Shown: piece by piece, positions 22,400 through 32,460 of the stretch
How the letters are laid out: every line of letters starts with the position of its first letter
How positions within the stretch are numbered: position 1 is the stretch's first letter
NCBI GenBank assembly: GCA_003550325.1
Contig: QKWP01000012.1
Span: 63,205 to 127,204 of the forward strand
DNA from: Gigaspora rosea
Taxonomy: Eukaryota; Glomeromycota; Glomeromycetes; Diversisporales; Gigasporaceae
DNA length: 64,000 nt
Direction of reading: 5' to 3'
Made by a program: the position numbers and the translations under genes
The notes under the pieces: model-generated
Database searches by the model: none
The model's input: the letters and a program-made list of their open reading frames with translations, nothing else
Told to the model about the DNA's origin: nothing

Positions 22400-24022
22400 T
22401 TAATTCTTTTTTTTTCGTTTTTCTTCAATCTTTGCTTCCGCTTCTTCGTTTAATTTGTTTAACCTTTGCCAACTTTCTTCATTAGTAAGAAGTTGTGCAA
22501 AGGGAAGCGTTTTCCTTTTTTTAGAGACAGCAACTTCGGATTCAGGCTGATTTTCTGAAGATGCTTCTGGAATTTCAGTCCGTGAAGCACGAGGGACCGC
22601 ATACTTAAGAACTGAGCGTAGAGAAGAACTTCCTGGATTTTTGTAAGTATTCAATTCCTCTTTGGTTTCAGCAAGTTGGGATTTTAATAACTCATTCTCA
22701 TTCAAAAGGAATTCATAATTTTTTTCTAGTTGGGAGAAACTTGAGCGAGTGAAACGAGTTGGTTTATGAGGTGATTGTAATACTGAAGACGATGCTAGAG
22801 GTAACTCAACAGAAGATTGGTTAGATGAAGTTGAAAGATCAAATTGTTCGGTTGCTAATGATGGGTTTAAACGATCCGAACTAATAGCATCTGGATTGAA
22901 CGGCCATATGCCAGTAGCTTTATAAGCGTTGCAAATAGCCGATGGTGTGTAAGTTTCAATAAAAGCAGGACAAAGAATTTTTGCGAAGGTACGTTTTACT
23001 ACTATCTTTCCAGTACTGTTATAATACTTGTCACATTCTTTTCTATATTCTCTTTTTAATTTAGCAAAAGGAATTTCAGACGGCTGTAATACGTGTGTCG
23101 TGTGAGGTGGAAGCGCATAAAGAAGGATTCCATTTTGGCGGCAGAAATCGACGCTCATATAGCTCACATGACTTTTGTGGCCATCAAGTATCAACAGTAC
23201 TGGGCGGATAGGCGAGATAGAATTAATAAAATGGTTAAGATACATTCGGAAAAGCTCTTCACGCATGTATCCTGTTTGTGTAAAACCCATTACAGCCCCA
23301 GAAGGTGCTCCTTCCAACAATCCAGGAATTGCACGAACACCCTTATAAATAATAAGAGGTGGAATGTATGCTCCTGCAGCTGAAATTGTTGGAGCAAACG
23401 AAATATGTTCATTAGAATTTCCTTGCGCAATTTTATGAACTTGACGTGTGCCTTTTTTTGCAATAACTTTTTCCAATGCAGGCGCAAGAGTAAATCCGGT
23501 TTCATCCATATTCCAAATTTGCATGGCAGTAAGTAAGTTTTCATCAATAATTTGTTTAAGCTTGTTAAAATGGTCTCTAACAATTGTTGCATTGGCTTTT
23601 TGTGCCCGTGCTTCGGACAATTCTTGAGGAACGCGGAATGACAAGTCGGGATGGTCTTTCATGAAACGAGACCACCAAGATTTACCTGGGCCAGTTTCAC
23701 CGAATGGATGCTGTCGCTTGTTTTGCTGCATAATTTCCATTACGCAGTGGTTAACTCCAGATTTGGTTAAACCAAACCCGAGCTTTTGCATGTTAATGCA
23801 ATATCCAACAAGTTGTTCCTCCTCATGTTTGGTAAGTACTGTTGGTGGTCCCTGACGATTAGGTGGACCACCATTTTTGATTGCACGTCGGAGTGTGACT
23901 TCTGAAAGCCCAAAATCATTTGCAATGCTGTTTACACTTGGGCGTTTAGAGCCAACAGGGTATTTATTTAATTCAGCAAGTGCTGCGCTGATTAAATCAC
24001 GTCGATTAACATAAGCTTGCAT
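22400..24022 (-). CDS. pogo/Tigger-type DDE transposase
   Basis: 540 residues from ATG 24022. Order: HTH of the psq type (residues about 8-50, SIANDFGLSEVTLRRAIKN), CENP-B/Tc5-type DNA-binding domain (about 60-155), DDE superfamily endonuclease (about 165-380) with D173 (NMDETGF), D280 (LLILDGHKSH) and E316 (VLQPSEIPFAKLK), then a Leu-zipper-like coiled coil (about 430-460) and a Lys/Glu-rich tail. D280 to E316 leaves 35 residues between, the classic spacing. Most pogo relatives have Asp at the third position; Glu here is a variant. The stop at 22400 follows a run of nine A (22407-22415 on the plus strand): with ten, the frame would run on through a charged helix of about 36 residues to TAA at 22296-22298. 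Catalytic domain intact. Confidence 0.95.
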   Translation of the reverse strand: MQAYVNRRDLISAALAELNKYPVGSKRPSVNSIANDFGLSEVTLRRAIKNGGPPNRQGPPTVLTKHEEEQLVGYCINMQKLGFGLTKSGVNHCVMEIMQQNKRQHPFGETGPGKSWWSRFMKDHPDLSFRVPQELSEARAQKANATIVRDHFNKLKQIIDENLLTAMQIWNMDETGFTLAPALEKVIAKKGTRQVHKIAQGNSNEHISFAPTISAAGAYIPPLIIYKGVRAIPGLLEGAPSGAVMGFTQTGYMREELFRMYLNHFINSISPIRPVLLILDGHKSHVSYMSVDFCRQNGILLYALPPHTTHVLQPSEIPFAKLKREYRKECDKYYNSTGKIVVKRTFAKILCPAFIETYTPSAICNAYKATGIWPFNPDAISSDRLNPSLATEQFDLSTSSNQSSVELPLASSSVLQSPHKPTRFTRSSFSQLEKNYEFLLNENELLKSQLAETKEELNTYKNPGSSSLRSVLKYAVPRASRTEIPEASSENQPESEVAVSKKRKTLPFAQLLTNEESWQRLNKLNEEAEAKIEEKRKKKN

Positions 24023-24471
24023 GATTTTATCAAAAATATCACGTAATGAAAATTAATATATAGCCCGTTATATATAAGTTAGTAAGTGATCAAATATAAT
24101 TAAATGTGGTCAAATTTTAATAAAAGAAACTTTAAAATGTTTTTATGAAAGTAACGTAAATTAATGCGAATAGAGGGTGTGACAAATAGGTTATTAACCT
24201 GGCGTGATGAACAGTTTATTAATTTTGGTGTAACAAATTATTTATTTAATTGGCGTGATAAATATGTACAGCTTGTGTGACAAATAAACAGCTGAATGTA
24301 ACACAAACTTATCTGGCGCGTGCGTGACAAATAAACAACTGAATGTTACACAATCTTATCTGGCGCGTATGTATACGTGCAGAGTAAAAAATCTCAATAC
24401 ACATTCGTCAAAATACCACGTAGAATACTTATTTAATACCTGTCCGTCAAAAGCCCACATTTTTTGTTTCA

Positions 24472-24559
24472 GTGATCAGAATTAGGTATTCTTTGCACCA
24501 TTTAATTCGCCTCAATGAGACGAATCGAATGGTGTAAAAATCTTTCGATTCTGATCAGT
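24472..24559. repeat. Palindrome inside the transposon (1)
   Basis: GTGATCAGAATT... mirrored by ...ATTCTGATCAG; arms of about 40 bp; centre CCTCAATGAGACGAAT. Same family as 24646-24733. Confidence 0.8.
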
Positions 24560-24645
24560 AAGTTATGTTCTGTCACTGAGTATATTTAATTCGTCAAAAT
24601 ACCCTATTGGCGATTGTATGTTTTTTTTGTCTAATTTCTTATCTA

Positions 24646-24733
24646 GTGATCAGAATCAAACGATTTTTATACCATTTGATTCGTCTTATTGAGATGAATC
24701 AAACGGTGTAAAAATTGCTCGATTCCGATCATT
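24646..24733. repeat. Palindrome inside the transposon (2)
   Basis: GTGATCAGAATCAAACGATT mirrored by ATTGCTCGATTCCGATCAT; centre GTCTTATTGAGATGAA. Very similar in length and arms to the neighbouring palindrome, so probably a small MITE family or a duplicated subterminal structure. Confidence 0.8.
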
Positions 24734-25174
24734 GGATCACGTGATATTGACGAATATGTATAGTTCGTCAAAATACCCATATTCGTCAAAATACCCTTAC
24801 TCACCTTACTATGTTATAGTAAAAGTTTTAAATTTTAAAACAATACATGAAATCTTTTTAATAAAAAGTTTTTGAACCTTCATGTAAAAAAAAAACTTAA
24901 TTTGATACAAATTTTTTAAATGAATTATACAAGTTTATAAAATTGCTTTAAAAAAATTTTATTAAATTTATTAAATATTGTTGAGTTATTTTTGTTCTTA
25001 ATTTTAAAAAAAATTATTTAGAAAAACATTTGGTGTGCTTATACTGGCTCATCCTCACATATATAAATTAAATGCATTAAATTAAAAAATAAATCGTTAC
25101 AATAATTAAAAATAAATAACAGTATAAAGAAAAATTAAGTTAGTTTATAAAATATCAATAAAAAAATCAAGTAT

Positions 25175-25618
25175 TTATTTTTCACCATCGGCCAATGAAC
25201 AGCCATAAATGTCTGTTAACAATTCAGATTCAATAACAACTTCAATAACATATTTATTAGTTAAATCACTAGGAACATCAACTTTTGGTGCTACTATCGA
25301 AAATGGTGTACCGGCCGGAAACGATTCGTTAAAGTTTTGATAATAGGGATCGCCTATAAGCCTTTGTCTTTTTGAATCACTAAATCGAATTCTAAGATCA
25401 GCCAATCCTTTAAAGAGGTCATTCATTAATGTTCCGGATACATTAAATTTTGCACTTTGCCCAGGAACAAGAGGATCAGGTGTCATTATTACATTAGGAC
25501 TCGGAAGACCATCAGGACAAGGTTTAAAGGTGGTGGCTCTTTTATCAAATTGGTATGGGGCTGCATTTACTGTTATAAGTGTCGCAAATAAAATAAATAC
25601 AAAAATAAAATTTTTCAT
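25175..25618 (-). CDS. Secreted ML-domain (MD-2-related lipid-recognition) protein
   Basis: 147 residues, single exon, ATG at 25618. Signal peptide about residues 1-19 (MKNFIFVFILFATLITVNA). The mature part opens with a possible KR processing site and TTFKPCPDG, and continues through a beta-sandwich pattern (VPGQSAKFNVSGTL, FPAGTPFSIVAPKVDVP, YVIEVVIE) to YGCSLADG. C34 and C140 could form the single disulfide seen in short fungal ML proteins. Family role: binding or transfer of lipids such as phosphatidylglycerol or sterols; this one is presumably secreted. It sits in copy 2 of a duplicated unit and is the surviving partner of the pseudogene at 7758. Confidence 0.9.
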   Translation of the reverse strand: MKNFIFVFILFATLITVNAAPYQFDKRATTFKPCPDGLPSPNVIMTPDPLVPGQSAKFNVSGTLMNDLFKGLADLRIRFSDSKRQRLIGDPYYQNFNESFPAGTPFSIVAPKVDVPSDLTNKYVIEVVIESELLTDIYGCSLADGEK

Positions 25619-25832
25619 GATTTCGTTACAAAGTAGGTGGGAATTTTTTATTCAGTTTTACGATATAATCATGACTTCCTTTATAAGAAAAAAAATAGTG
25701 TATCGGAGAAATTTTCAACCCAGAGTATTAGATCTTCAGTGTAAATCTGCATTTTCGTTTTTTTTTTGAAAAAGCAACCCAAAATGATTAAACGTACTAT
25801 GTCGATATTCATCTCCAAGTCACGCGGATTAG

Positions 25833-26070
25833 TATACATGTGTGCCTAAATTATTTTTGAAAAAAAAGTATTTTCAGCAAACATTTCGGTACTGCTAAAT
25901 TTTTTATATGAAACCCTCTCCGAATTAACCGAAATAATTATACAATATGATGTATTTTGATGAAAAAAGTTCGGCAAATATGAAAATTAATTTCGGCACT
26001 ATAAGACTAATTTTGGCTGCCTAAATGCCTAATTACTTTTTAAGATGGGCAATTTGGCACACATGTATAC
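25833..26070. mobile_element. MITE with GTATACATGTGTGCC ends
   Basis: Perfect 15-bp inverted ends (GTATACATGTGTGCC at 25832 and its complement ending 26070), weaker similarity inward (AAATT). Absent from the paralogous site near 7562 in copy 1 of the duplicated unit. Non-coding. Confidence 0.8.
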
Positions 26071-26393
26071 GGATCAGTATGGCTTGACAACAGGCGCAAT
26101 CATCCTATACATCCTTGCAATCATGCTTACGCATGATACGTACGTACGTACTTATCACGCTTTTGAAAATCAGCAAAATTCTCTAATTTTATCTTTTTTT
26201 TTTTTTTTTTTTTGCGCATAAATCTAATTATTTTGCCTAAAAGTAAAACTATTCAAGATTTTCACTTTTTTCAATACTGTGCCTAGTAATACACAAGAAT
26301 TGACTGTAGGTTTGGTCTAAAAATATTGGGAATTTCGGGGTTCTTTTCTATCAATCACGAATTTGCAAAATATCTTCTGTCTCCATAATACCA

Positions 26394-26666
26394 TTGACCG
26401 TAACCTGTCATATACAAGACCCCCCAGATATCAGACCCCTATGTACTAGACTCAGGTGTGAATCTCAAAATCTACAATAGCCAAATGCGGGGTTTTTTAA
26501 GTATCTAGGCTGCCCACGATGAATGAAAAATATGCATGCTTTTTAAATTTTCCCTTCTAATGGTACAAACGCTCCACCATGTACTAGACCCGGGGCCTAA
26601 TATTAGGTTTTAATATTGGTGGGTGTAAGGGACCCGGGCCTTTTATACGGCAGTTTACGGTAACTA
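26394..26666. mobile_element. MITE of the CCGTATACAAGACCC family
   Basis: Left end ACCGTAACCTGTCATATACA, right end (reverse complement) TTACCGTAAACTGCCGTATA. Interior has ATGTACTAGAC motifs near both ends and AAATATGCATGCTTT. Related to the cluster at 44285-44700. Confidence 0.65.
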
Positions 26667-26848
26667 AGAAAAGATAACATAAGAATCTCGTGTATATATA
26701 TATATATTTATTTATATTCTTATAGAAATTTTCAGCTACCATCATGAAAATCATGGTATTTGAAATGGCTATAAAATAAACTATCTGTGAATTAATATTC
26801 TTTAAAATAAACTTATATTATTATAAAAACTATCGTCCGTCACAAGTG

Positions 26849-26932
26849 TCATGTACACATTTTACCTTCATGTGATGAGAAAATCATGTACACATTTTTA
26901 CCTTCATGTGATGAGAAAATCATGTATACTTT
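26849..26932. repeat. Tandem repeat, 36-38 bp unit
   Basis: ATGTACACATTTTACCTTCA plus TGTGATGAGAAAATC occurs twice in a row and starts a third time. Confidence 0.85.
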
Positions 26933-27818
26933 TTTTAATCGTCATTATTTTCAAATTACAGACTGAGAATTTTTAATACATATTAGCGCACGTGCGTATA
27001 TATAATTTATGCTGCTAAATTTAGTAGAATAAATGCGAACTTGGAAAATCAACATTTCCGATTTCGGTGTTCTATCTTGTTATAGGTAATGTCAAGTGGA
27101 TCAAAAATCAATAATACAGAATCGTGATCTTATTCTATATGTACAATGGTATAATGGCAATCAATATCAGCAATTAGGCTACGACTAGAAAACAAATTAC
27201 AGAATCAGGTATCGCGACATAAAATACAGGTACAAGTGTCACATCGGATGTGAAGATGTAATATGCAAATTTTCTATATGTATTCACATCCTTGCTTCGC
27301 TATATGGTTTTAAATAAGATGCGAGATTTTGTGTAACGAACGCCATTTAATTTGCAATATAACCATACACTACGTGAAATCTTCAATATCACTCCGTTCC
27401 TGGTATGAACCTTTATACTAAATATGGATCATATAAATTTGTATTAGCATTTATCACGAGTATAATATGTACCATAAAGTTGTTATTGGAACAACATACT
27501 CCGGAACAACCCAGGTTATACTCCAGTTTAAAGATAGAATGGGTTGAAATCTCAAGAATTCTATAATAACTGAAGCAAAGTTATTACTTATAACCCAGGT
27601 TACTCCATATATGGAGTGATCTGGTGAAACTTGGGTTGCTCCATGCGGATTATCTTGCATGAAATTAAAACTAGCGCATCTACAATTTCGCGAGTATTTG
27701 ATTTAATAGTTAAATTGTATGACACAATTCTGCGATACACAAAATTTATTTTATAGGTTTGTCTAGTAAGATATATATAAAATCGAGTGGTTTTATTAAT
27801 CTAGAAAATATATATATA
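26933..27818. other. Intergenic, no gene seen
   Basis: Contains a group of GGAACAACCCAGGTTA / TAACCCAGGTTACTCC variants (27485-27650) around a CTCCATATATGGAG palindrome. No coding frame accepted. Confidence 0.4.
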
Positions 27819-28480
27819 TTATTCAGAATCAGTAGTTACAGTTGAACTATCTAAATTTCTTTTCAATTTACGTAAATGTGCACTGCGTAATAGAGACATA
27901 TTAACTATTAGTATGTTCTGAAAAATTAGCAATGTATTTACGAATTCTGCTTAATCGTAAGGATTGTTAGAATATTAAATAGGTATCACTGATTCTCATA
28001 ATTTATAATATCAACTTCATCTCTAATAAGCACATTCAAAAGCAACTTACGCCCTGCTACCTGTATTCCTATAATGCCAAATTGCTCCTTTTCCAATCTG
28101 TGACTTTATGCGTCCAGTACATTCCATCGTTTGGTTCGCGCCATAATTTAATGTCATCGTCGTCTTCTTTTTGCTTAGTGCAGGTAATTCTAGAACATTC
28201 TGAGTACATCAGTTCATAAAATTTACCATCTTCCATACAGACGAACATAATGTCAGGTCGCCTTCCCGTTTTCTCGTCACCTTTTTTGTCTGCACTTGCA
28301 ACGCTTTGATGTTCAGAACTAAAAAAAAATAAATAAACCATCACTATCATAAAAACATCTTTGTATTATTTAATTTTATAAATAACTTACGTGCTAATAA
28401 AAACTCTGAAAGGATTATCAAATAAGGTAGTGCGAATTAATGGAACAATTACATTGCTCACATAGGTCCCTTCACTTAGT
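27819..28480 (-). pseudogene. Decayed GRRPD/ECSR-family gene (glomeromycete-specific)
   Basis: Exon 1 (to 28391) encodes EGTYVSNVIVPLIRTTL; a GT-AG intron 28319-28390 joins it in phase to SEHQSVASADKKGD, GRRPDIMFVCMEDGKFYELM, YSECSR and LWREPNDGMYWTHK. After this a short indel shifts the frame (near 28090): the next family segment EKEQFGIIGIQVAG lies in another frame, and a C-terminal piece NTLLIFQNILIVNMSLL runs to TAA 27819-27821. I know this as a repeated, lineage-restricted family in Rhizophagus-type genomes. RPD...E..ECSR resembles a PD-(D/E)XK nuclease signature, but that is inference. Confidence 0.7.
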
Positions 28481-28576
28481 GTTGTGGAGTTAATAAATAT
28501 ACAATGTTATACTGTACACTCAATTCTGCTCAGGGTTCGTTTAGTCTTGCACTCGCTTTATATACAGCTACGTTTC

Positions 28577-28891
28577 TTGCTCAAAAAGGACCCCGGACAT
28601 CTCTCATATAGGTCATAACTAGATTTTGGCCAATTTTGACCTAATTTGCTAAAAACGACAAAATCTATTTATTTAAATAACTTTTGATCCAGTAATCAGA
28701 AATGAATGAACTTTTTTGTTAGATGCGCCTCACTAAAAGCTTCATTTTTAAAAAAAAATTCATTCAAATTGGACCACTGGATGCCAAAATAATTGCCAAA
28801 AACTGATTTTTTGCTTTTCAAATTTCGGGGGTTTTTGCTGAAATGCGTAATGTATGACCTCTGTACTACATGTCCAGGGTCCTGCTCAAAC
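28577..28891. mobile_element. MITE with GGACCCYGGACAT ends
   Basis: Left CTCAAAAAGGACCCCGGACA and right (reverse complement) TTTGAGCAGGACCCTGGACA; both continue into GGTCATA. The inside has paired AAAACGACAAAAT and CAAATTTCGGGGG stretches. Non-coding. Confidence 0.65.
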
Positions 28892-29711
28892 ACTGTCCTC
28901 TTCTCAATAACCACTTCTCACGACCTTCTTAACTCAAGGTACTAAGTTACTATTACTAGACACAGGTTTATTACTTAAGAAATCGAAGCATGAGCAAGAT
29001 CAAACCTCTATTTAATTCTATTGTTTACATTTGATCACATTGCACGATCAGTAACATGATCATGACATGTGACATTCGTTGAACCCCAGCACTATGAAAT
29101 ACAGGGGTATTGTAAAATACCACCACACTTAGTGACCCAACAAATTCGGGACGAAATACTAGTAGGCCTCCGCACGGGCCTGGGCTACCCACAGGTACCC
29201 TTAGGGTAGTACCATATGAGATAGACCAGGGTATTAAATTATAAGCCCTTAAAAGGAATAGGGCTAAATAGGGCTTAAATATTAGTACCCTAGTAGGACT
29301 TGGACCTAGATATACCCAGCCCTGGGTATTGAAGGGTACCCGCCATTGTATTATGAAAATACACATGAACACTTTGATTGGCTAAAATTTTGTACCTGCA
29401 TGACCTTGACGTATAAAAGAAAAAAAGGGTCATAATAAGCAGATTTTTTTAAATCGTGTAATCAGTAGAGAGGTTGTAGTCGAAGGTGTAGATTGCAAAT
29501 TAACCCAAAGCAAATGAATATTTAGGTAAAAAATAAAATAAAATAAAAAGTAAAAAAAAAAAAAGAAAAAAAAAATAGAAAAGCAGCATATTATTGGTAA
29601 GTCAAACGAATATGCCAATCTTAATCGAGATTTTAAGTGGGTCAAGTCTTTCTAACCGTTATGATACTAGTTGTATAGCGTGCCCTTGGCCTAATAAGAA
29701 TTGTAATTGCA

Positions 29712-30110
29712 ATGAATGTAACCTCTACTGATACAATAAATGTTCAAGACGTAATCTCTACTAATACAATGGACATTCAATACATAATCTCTACTGACTC
29801 TGTGACTTCATCACCCGTACCGGTATCCCTTGCTGCTGACAACACCACCACCACCACAGGTTCAACAACATCTTTAAAAAACACTTTGGCAGTTTGGGAG
29901 AACTTTACCTTATTGTTAAGTGAACCAAAAGCAAAATGTAAATATTGTAGAAGTCTTCTAGTCCATAAAAAGGGTACTGGAACATCACATCTCTGGCACC
30001 ATCTCAAATCTTGTATTAAATTTAAAAGGAATGGGACATATAATAAACAATTAAATGGATCGAATGGTCAAACCCATCTGAATTTTCCTATTTTAACCAC
30101 GCTTGAGTGA
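29712..30110 (+). CDS. BED-type zinc-finger protein, hAT transposase N-terminal part
   Basis: 132 residues. The first 50 are Ser/Thr-rich and disordered; residues about 62-102 form a BED finger: VWENF, then CKYC, GTGTSHLWHHLKSC. BED fingers bind DNA and typically start hAT transposases. The frame stops shortly after the finger, within a 25-bp-arm palindrome, so no dimerisation or catalytic part follows. Could be a truncated transposase or a small BED repressor. Confidence 0.7.
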   Translation: MNVTSTDTINVQDVISTNTMDIQYIISTDSVTSSPVPVSLAADNTTTTTGSTTSLKNTLAVWENFTLLLSEPKAKCKYCRSLLVHKKGTGTSHLWHHLKSCIKFKRNGTYNKQLNGSNGQTHLNFPILTTLE

Positions 30111-30160
30111 TGGTCATCACTTTACAATCACAATAGATTGTGAAGTGATGATCATCACTC
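30105..30160. repeat. Perfect-stem hairpin at the 3' end of the BED frame
   Basis: GAGTGATGGTCATCACTTTA mirrored by GTGAAGTGATGATCATCACTC, loop AATCACAATAGATTG. The BED frame stop codon (30108-30110) lies in the left arm. Confidence 0.8.
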
Positions 30161-30525
30161 GAACGATCAAAGACTCTAGAATTATGCTAACCGTAATAAT
30201 GAATTACAGTACAATTAAGAGTTTAGAATTCTGCTACGTTGCCATTAATATAAAAAAAATGCAACAATGTCAAAATGTTCATTAAAGTACTTTTCAGATA
30301 TAGATTTAGTTTAACAATAAAGGATTTAGATAATACGTTAAATGTAATACAGTATAAGGCCTGAGGGTAAGTTATAGATACCCTTGGCCCACGTGAGCTG
30401 GGTCAGAGCATTGAATTTAGGGATTTAGGGTAGGGCTAGGGCACAAATGTTAAGAACCATTACACAGACAGGTAGGGTTAGGGTACATATACTACCCGGC
30501 CCTACCTGTCTTATGCGGAGGCCTA

Positions 30526-31210
30526 AATGCTGGATTACGCCAAATAATTCCCAATGTTTCCAAATTTTTAATGCAACTTCTTTAAGCTGATCCTCATTTT
30601 CTTTCCATTCCCTAGTGTGTAATAACCAATATGGTAACCTTTGCATATTCTGTATTAAAAAATTTGATATGAATTGAATACATTCTTCTTGTAGAAAGAA
30701 GGGAATTGTTGCTGGAACCATATCTTCTGCGAGTTTTTTTGATGAAATAAATTTAACTTTTGTAACAGGATACAGATTTTTTAATACCAAAAACGTGAGT
30801 TTACAAACTTTAAATTTTTTCTTTGTTTGTTGTTTAGTTGCTGAACCAGCTTTGAATTGTATCTAATGACCTAACTTCCTAGAGGGTCTTCCCAAGTCAA
30901 TTCCGAAGTAGACATTCCATTCAAAATAGCAAATAATCTTTGATACTTTGATTTGCCATTCTTGAAAATAACAAATACAAAATTTCTTGTTAAATATTGA
31001 TAATATGTTACGAGTAATCTTGTGTATTACTTACCGCAAGCTTCCCTTTTAACTTATTGATGTTATATTTGTTTTGTTTAGAAGTAAGTGCTTCTCTTTA
31101 CTCTAATAAAAAATATATATTTGTTACTAAAAGTTCTTTTCGTTCTCACCCTTTTGAAACATACCATTTTTATTACACCGATGTCTAGCAGTATCAAATG
31201 CGATATCGAA
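30526..31210 (-). pseudogene. Decayed multi-exon host gene split by the hAT element
   Basis: Coding-like segments on the minus strand: 31165-31210 (FDIAFDTARHRCNKN), 31035-31090 (LTSKQNKYNINKLKGKLA), 30960 downward (NGKSKYQRLFAILNGMSTS) and from about 30855 to 30530 (KVKFISSKKLAEDM, PFFLQEECIQFISN, RLPYWLLHTREWKENEDQ, KIWKHWELFGVIQH). The first three are bordered by plausible GT-AG sites; between the third and fourth the frame changes without room for an intron, so the gene is probably dead. The last exon is cut by the hAT element at 30525; on its far side the frame would close a few codons later (about 29120-29154). Family not recognised. Confidence 0.5.
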
Positions 31211-31399
31211 CTAAACGCAAATGAAAAAATAAGTTAGTATCAAAATTTTGCAAAGTGCTCTTAACCACGTGGCAGTTAGAATAGTACAAAGCCACATCTG
31301 GTACACGAATAAGGCTTTGTAAGACACTATATCATCAAAATAGAAACAAATATGGTCTTCAATATAAACACCTATGCCGTTGAGGAAAATTCCTGTTGG

Positions 31400-32345
31400 C
31401 GGGCTAATAGGGAAATCTATATTGTCATACCCCACTTCCTTTGAAATGCGCCCCTATCTGCGTTACTCATCATTCTGTATATCAATATTATTTATTTCTG
31501 AAAATTTTGTAGCTAACATGTGGCATTATTTGAGTAAGTTTTTTACTGCGTTTAGAACTCATAGTAGTCGAACTTTTTACCAACTCAACTGCTCTATTCA
31601 CAATATCATGTTTTCTTTTCAATTTCTCGACAGCCTGATTTTTTCAGCCAATTAATCAGCTGTAATCATGTAATTCTGTACTATATAAATCCATATTTTT
31701 GTAATAAAGATTTAAATAACTCCTGGTTTAATAATGAAAAATCAGTTATAAGCACCAAATAAAAACTACTTGCACTAGCATTAGTTTGTACTACTATTGC
31801 TGTTATAATATTTGTAAGTTTAATAATTTTTTTAACTACTTTATTAATTGCTTTAATATTTTTCAATTCCTCTATACTTGGATTAATTGCATATTGAATA
31901 ACATTTAGATTAATATCATTTGACCAATTATTTGCATTACTTGCAAGAATTAATCCTTTAATAGGCATTTTTTAACATTGCTTAATGGCTTTTAAAAGTC
32001 TTTCATATGTAAAGTACTCATAGCTAGTGTTAGAAATCTTATTTTTCATATTCTCATAAAAATATCATTTTTAATTTAGAACATTTACAAAATTAAAGAT
32101 GTTCTCTATTAAATTTTTTGGAGAACATTAAGTTTGAAAAATGAGTTCTCTATATAAATATATAAAGTAACAAATTAAGTTTATTAAAATAGAGGTTTAA
32201 AATAATTAAGCTTATAAATATTTAATTGTTAGTTAGTTGAAATAGAGAACAATTTAGTTGTTTTTGAATCAAAGAAAAATTTTAGTTAATTATTTGTTGT
32301 ATTATCTATTCCAATTTTATAAAGGTTTTTTAATTTGTTAAATCA
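31400..32345 (-). repeat. Dispersed unit R2, copy A, with coding remnant
   Basis: Matches 59400-60150. Minus-strand frame 31681-31968 starts MPIKGLILASNANNWSND and includes NLNVIQYAINPSIEELKNI; the sequence upstream of its ATG (31975-32340) is also conserved in copy B, including AGAGGTTTAAAATAATTAAG and repeated GTTCTCTAT/GAGAACAT motifs. Distal frame pieces (for example KRKHDIVNRAVELVKSS near 31600) suggest a longer ancestral protein. No family recognised. Confidence 0.55.
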
Positions 32346-32460
32346 AGCTTTTTTCTTTTATTTTTATTTATTTTTTACTTTTATTGTTTTATAAATATAT
32401 TGTATTATTTTAGGACTGCTAATTATAACAACCTTATTATATTAACTATATTTATAACTC

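Larger units (their letters stand above)
22024..24806 (-). mobile_element. pogo-like Tc1/mariner DNA transposon
   Basis: 2783 bp, flanked by TA (22022-22023 and 24807-24808). 25-bp perfect terminal inverted repeats beginning AGGTGAGTAAGGGTATTTTG. Six internal copies of TTCGTCAAAATACC or its complement lie near the ends (22231, 24414, 24444, 24590, 24764, 24781), likely transposase binding sites. Carries one transposase gene on the minus strand and two 90-bp palindromes near its right end. Looks nearly whole. Confidence 0.93.
21968..26415 (-). repeat. Duplicated ML-gene unit, copy 2 (with two insertions)
   Basis: Inverted counterpart of 7030-8612. It contains an intact ML gene and is interrupted by the pogo-like element (22024-24806) and a MITE (25833-26070). 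Removing these restores colinearity with copy 1 across both junctions. Confidence 0.8.
29163..30525 (+). mobile_element. hAT element with TAGGCCTCCGCA ends and BED-finger frame
   Basis: Both ends read TAGGCCTCCGCA inward. Flanking octamers AATACTAG (29155-29162) and AATGCTGG (30526-30533) differ at two positions, fitting an aged 8-bp hAT duplication. Subterminal GGGTACC/ACCCTA motifs are numerous at both ends. Carries the BED-finger reading frame but no catalytic domain, so it is not autonomous. It interrupts the decayed gene on the minus strand. Confidence 0.65.

Noticed and set aside
26849-26932. CRISPR-like array
   Set aside because: Two and a half directly adjacent copies without spacers, in a fungal genome; plain tandem repeat.
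29025-29372. 115-residue minus-strand frame
   Set aside because: Runs through the hAT border and GGGTACC-rich subterminal repeats; no coding character.
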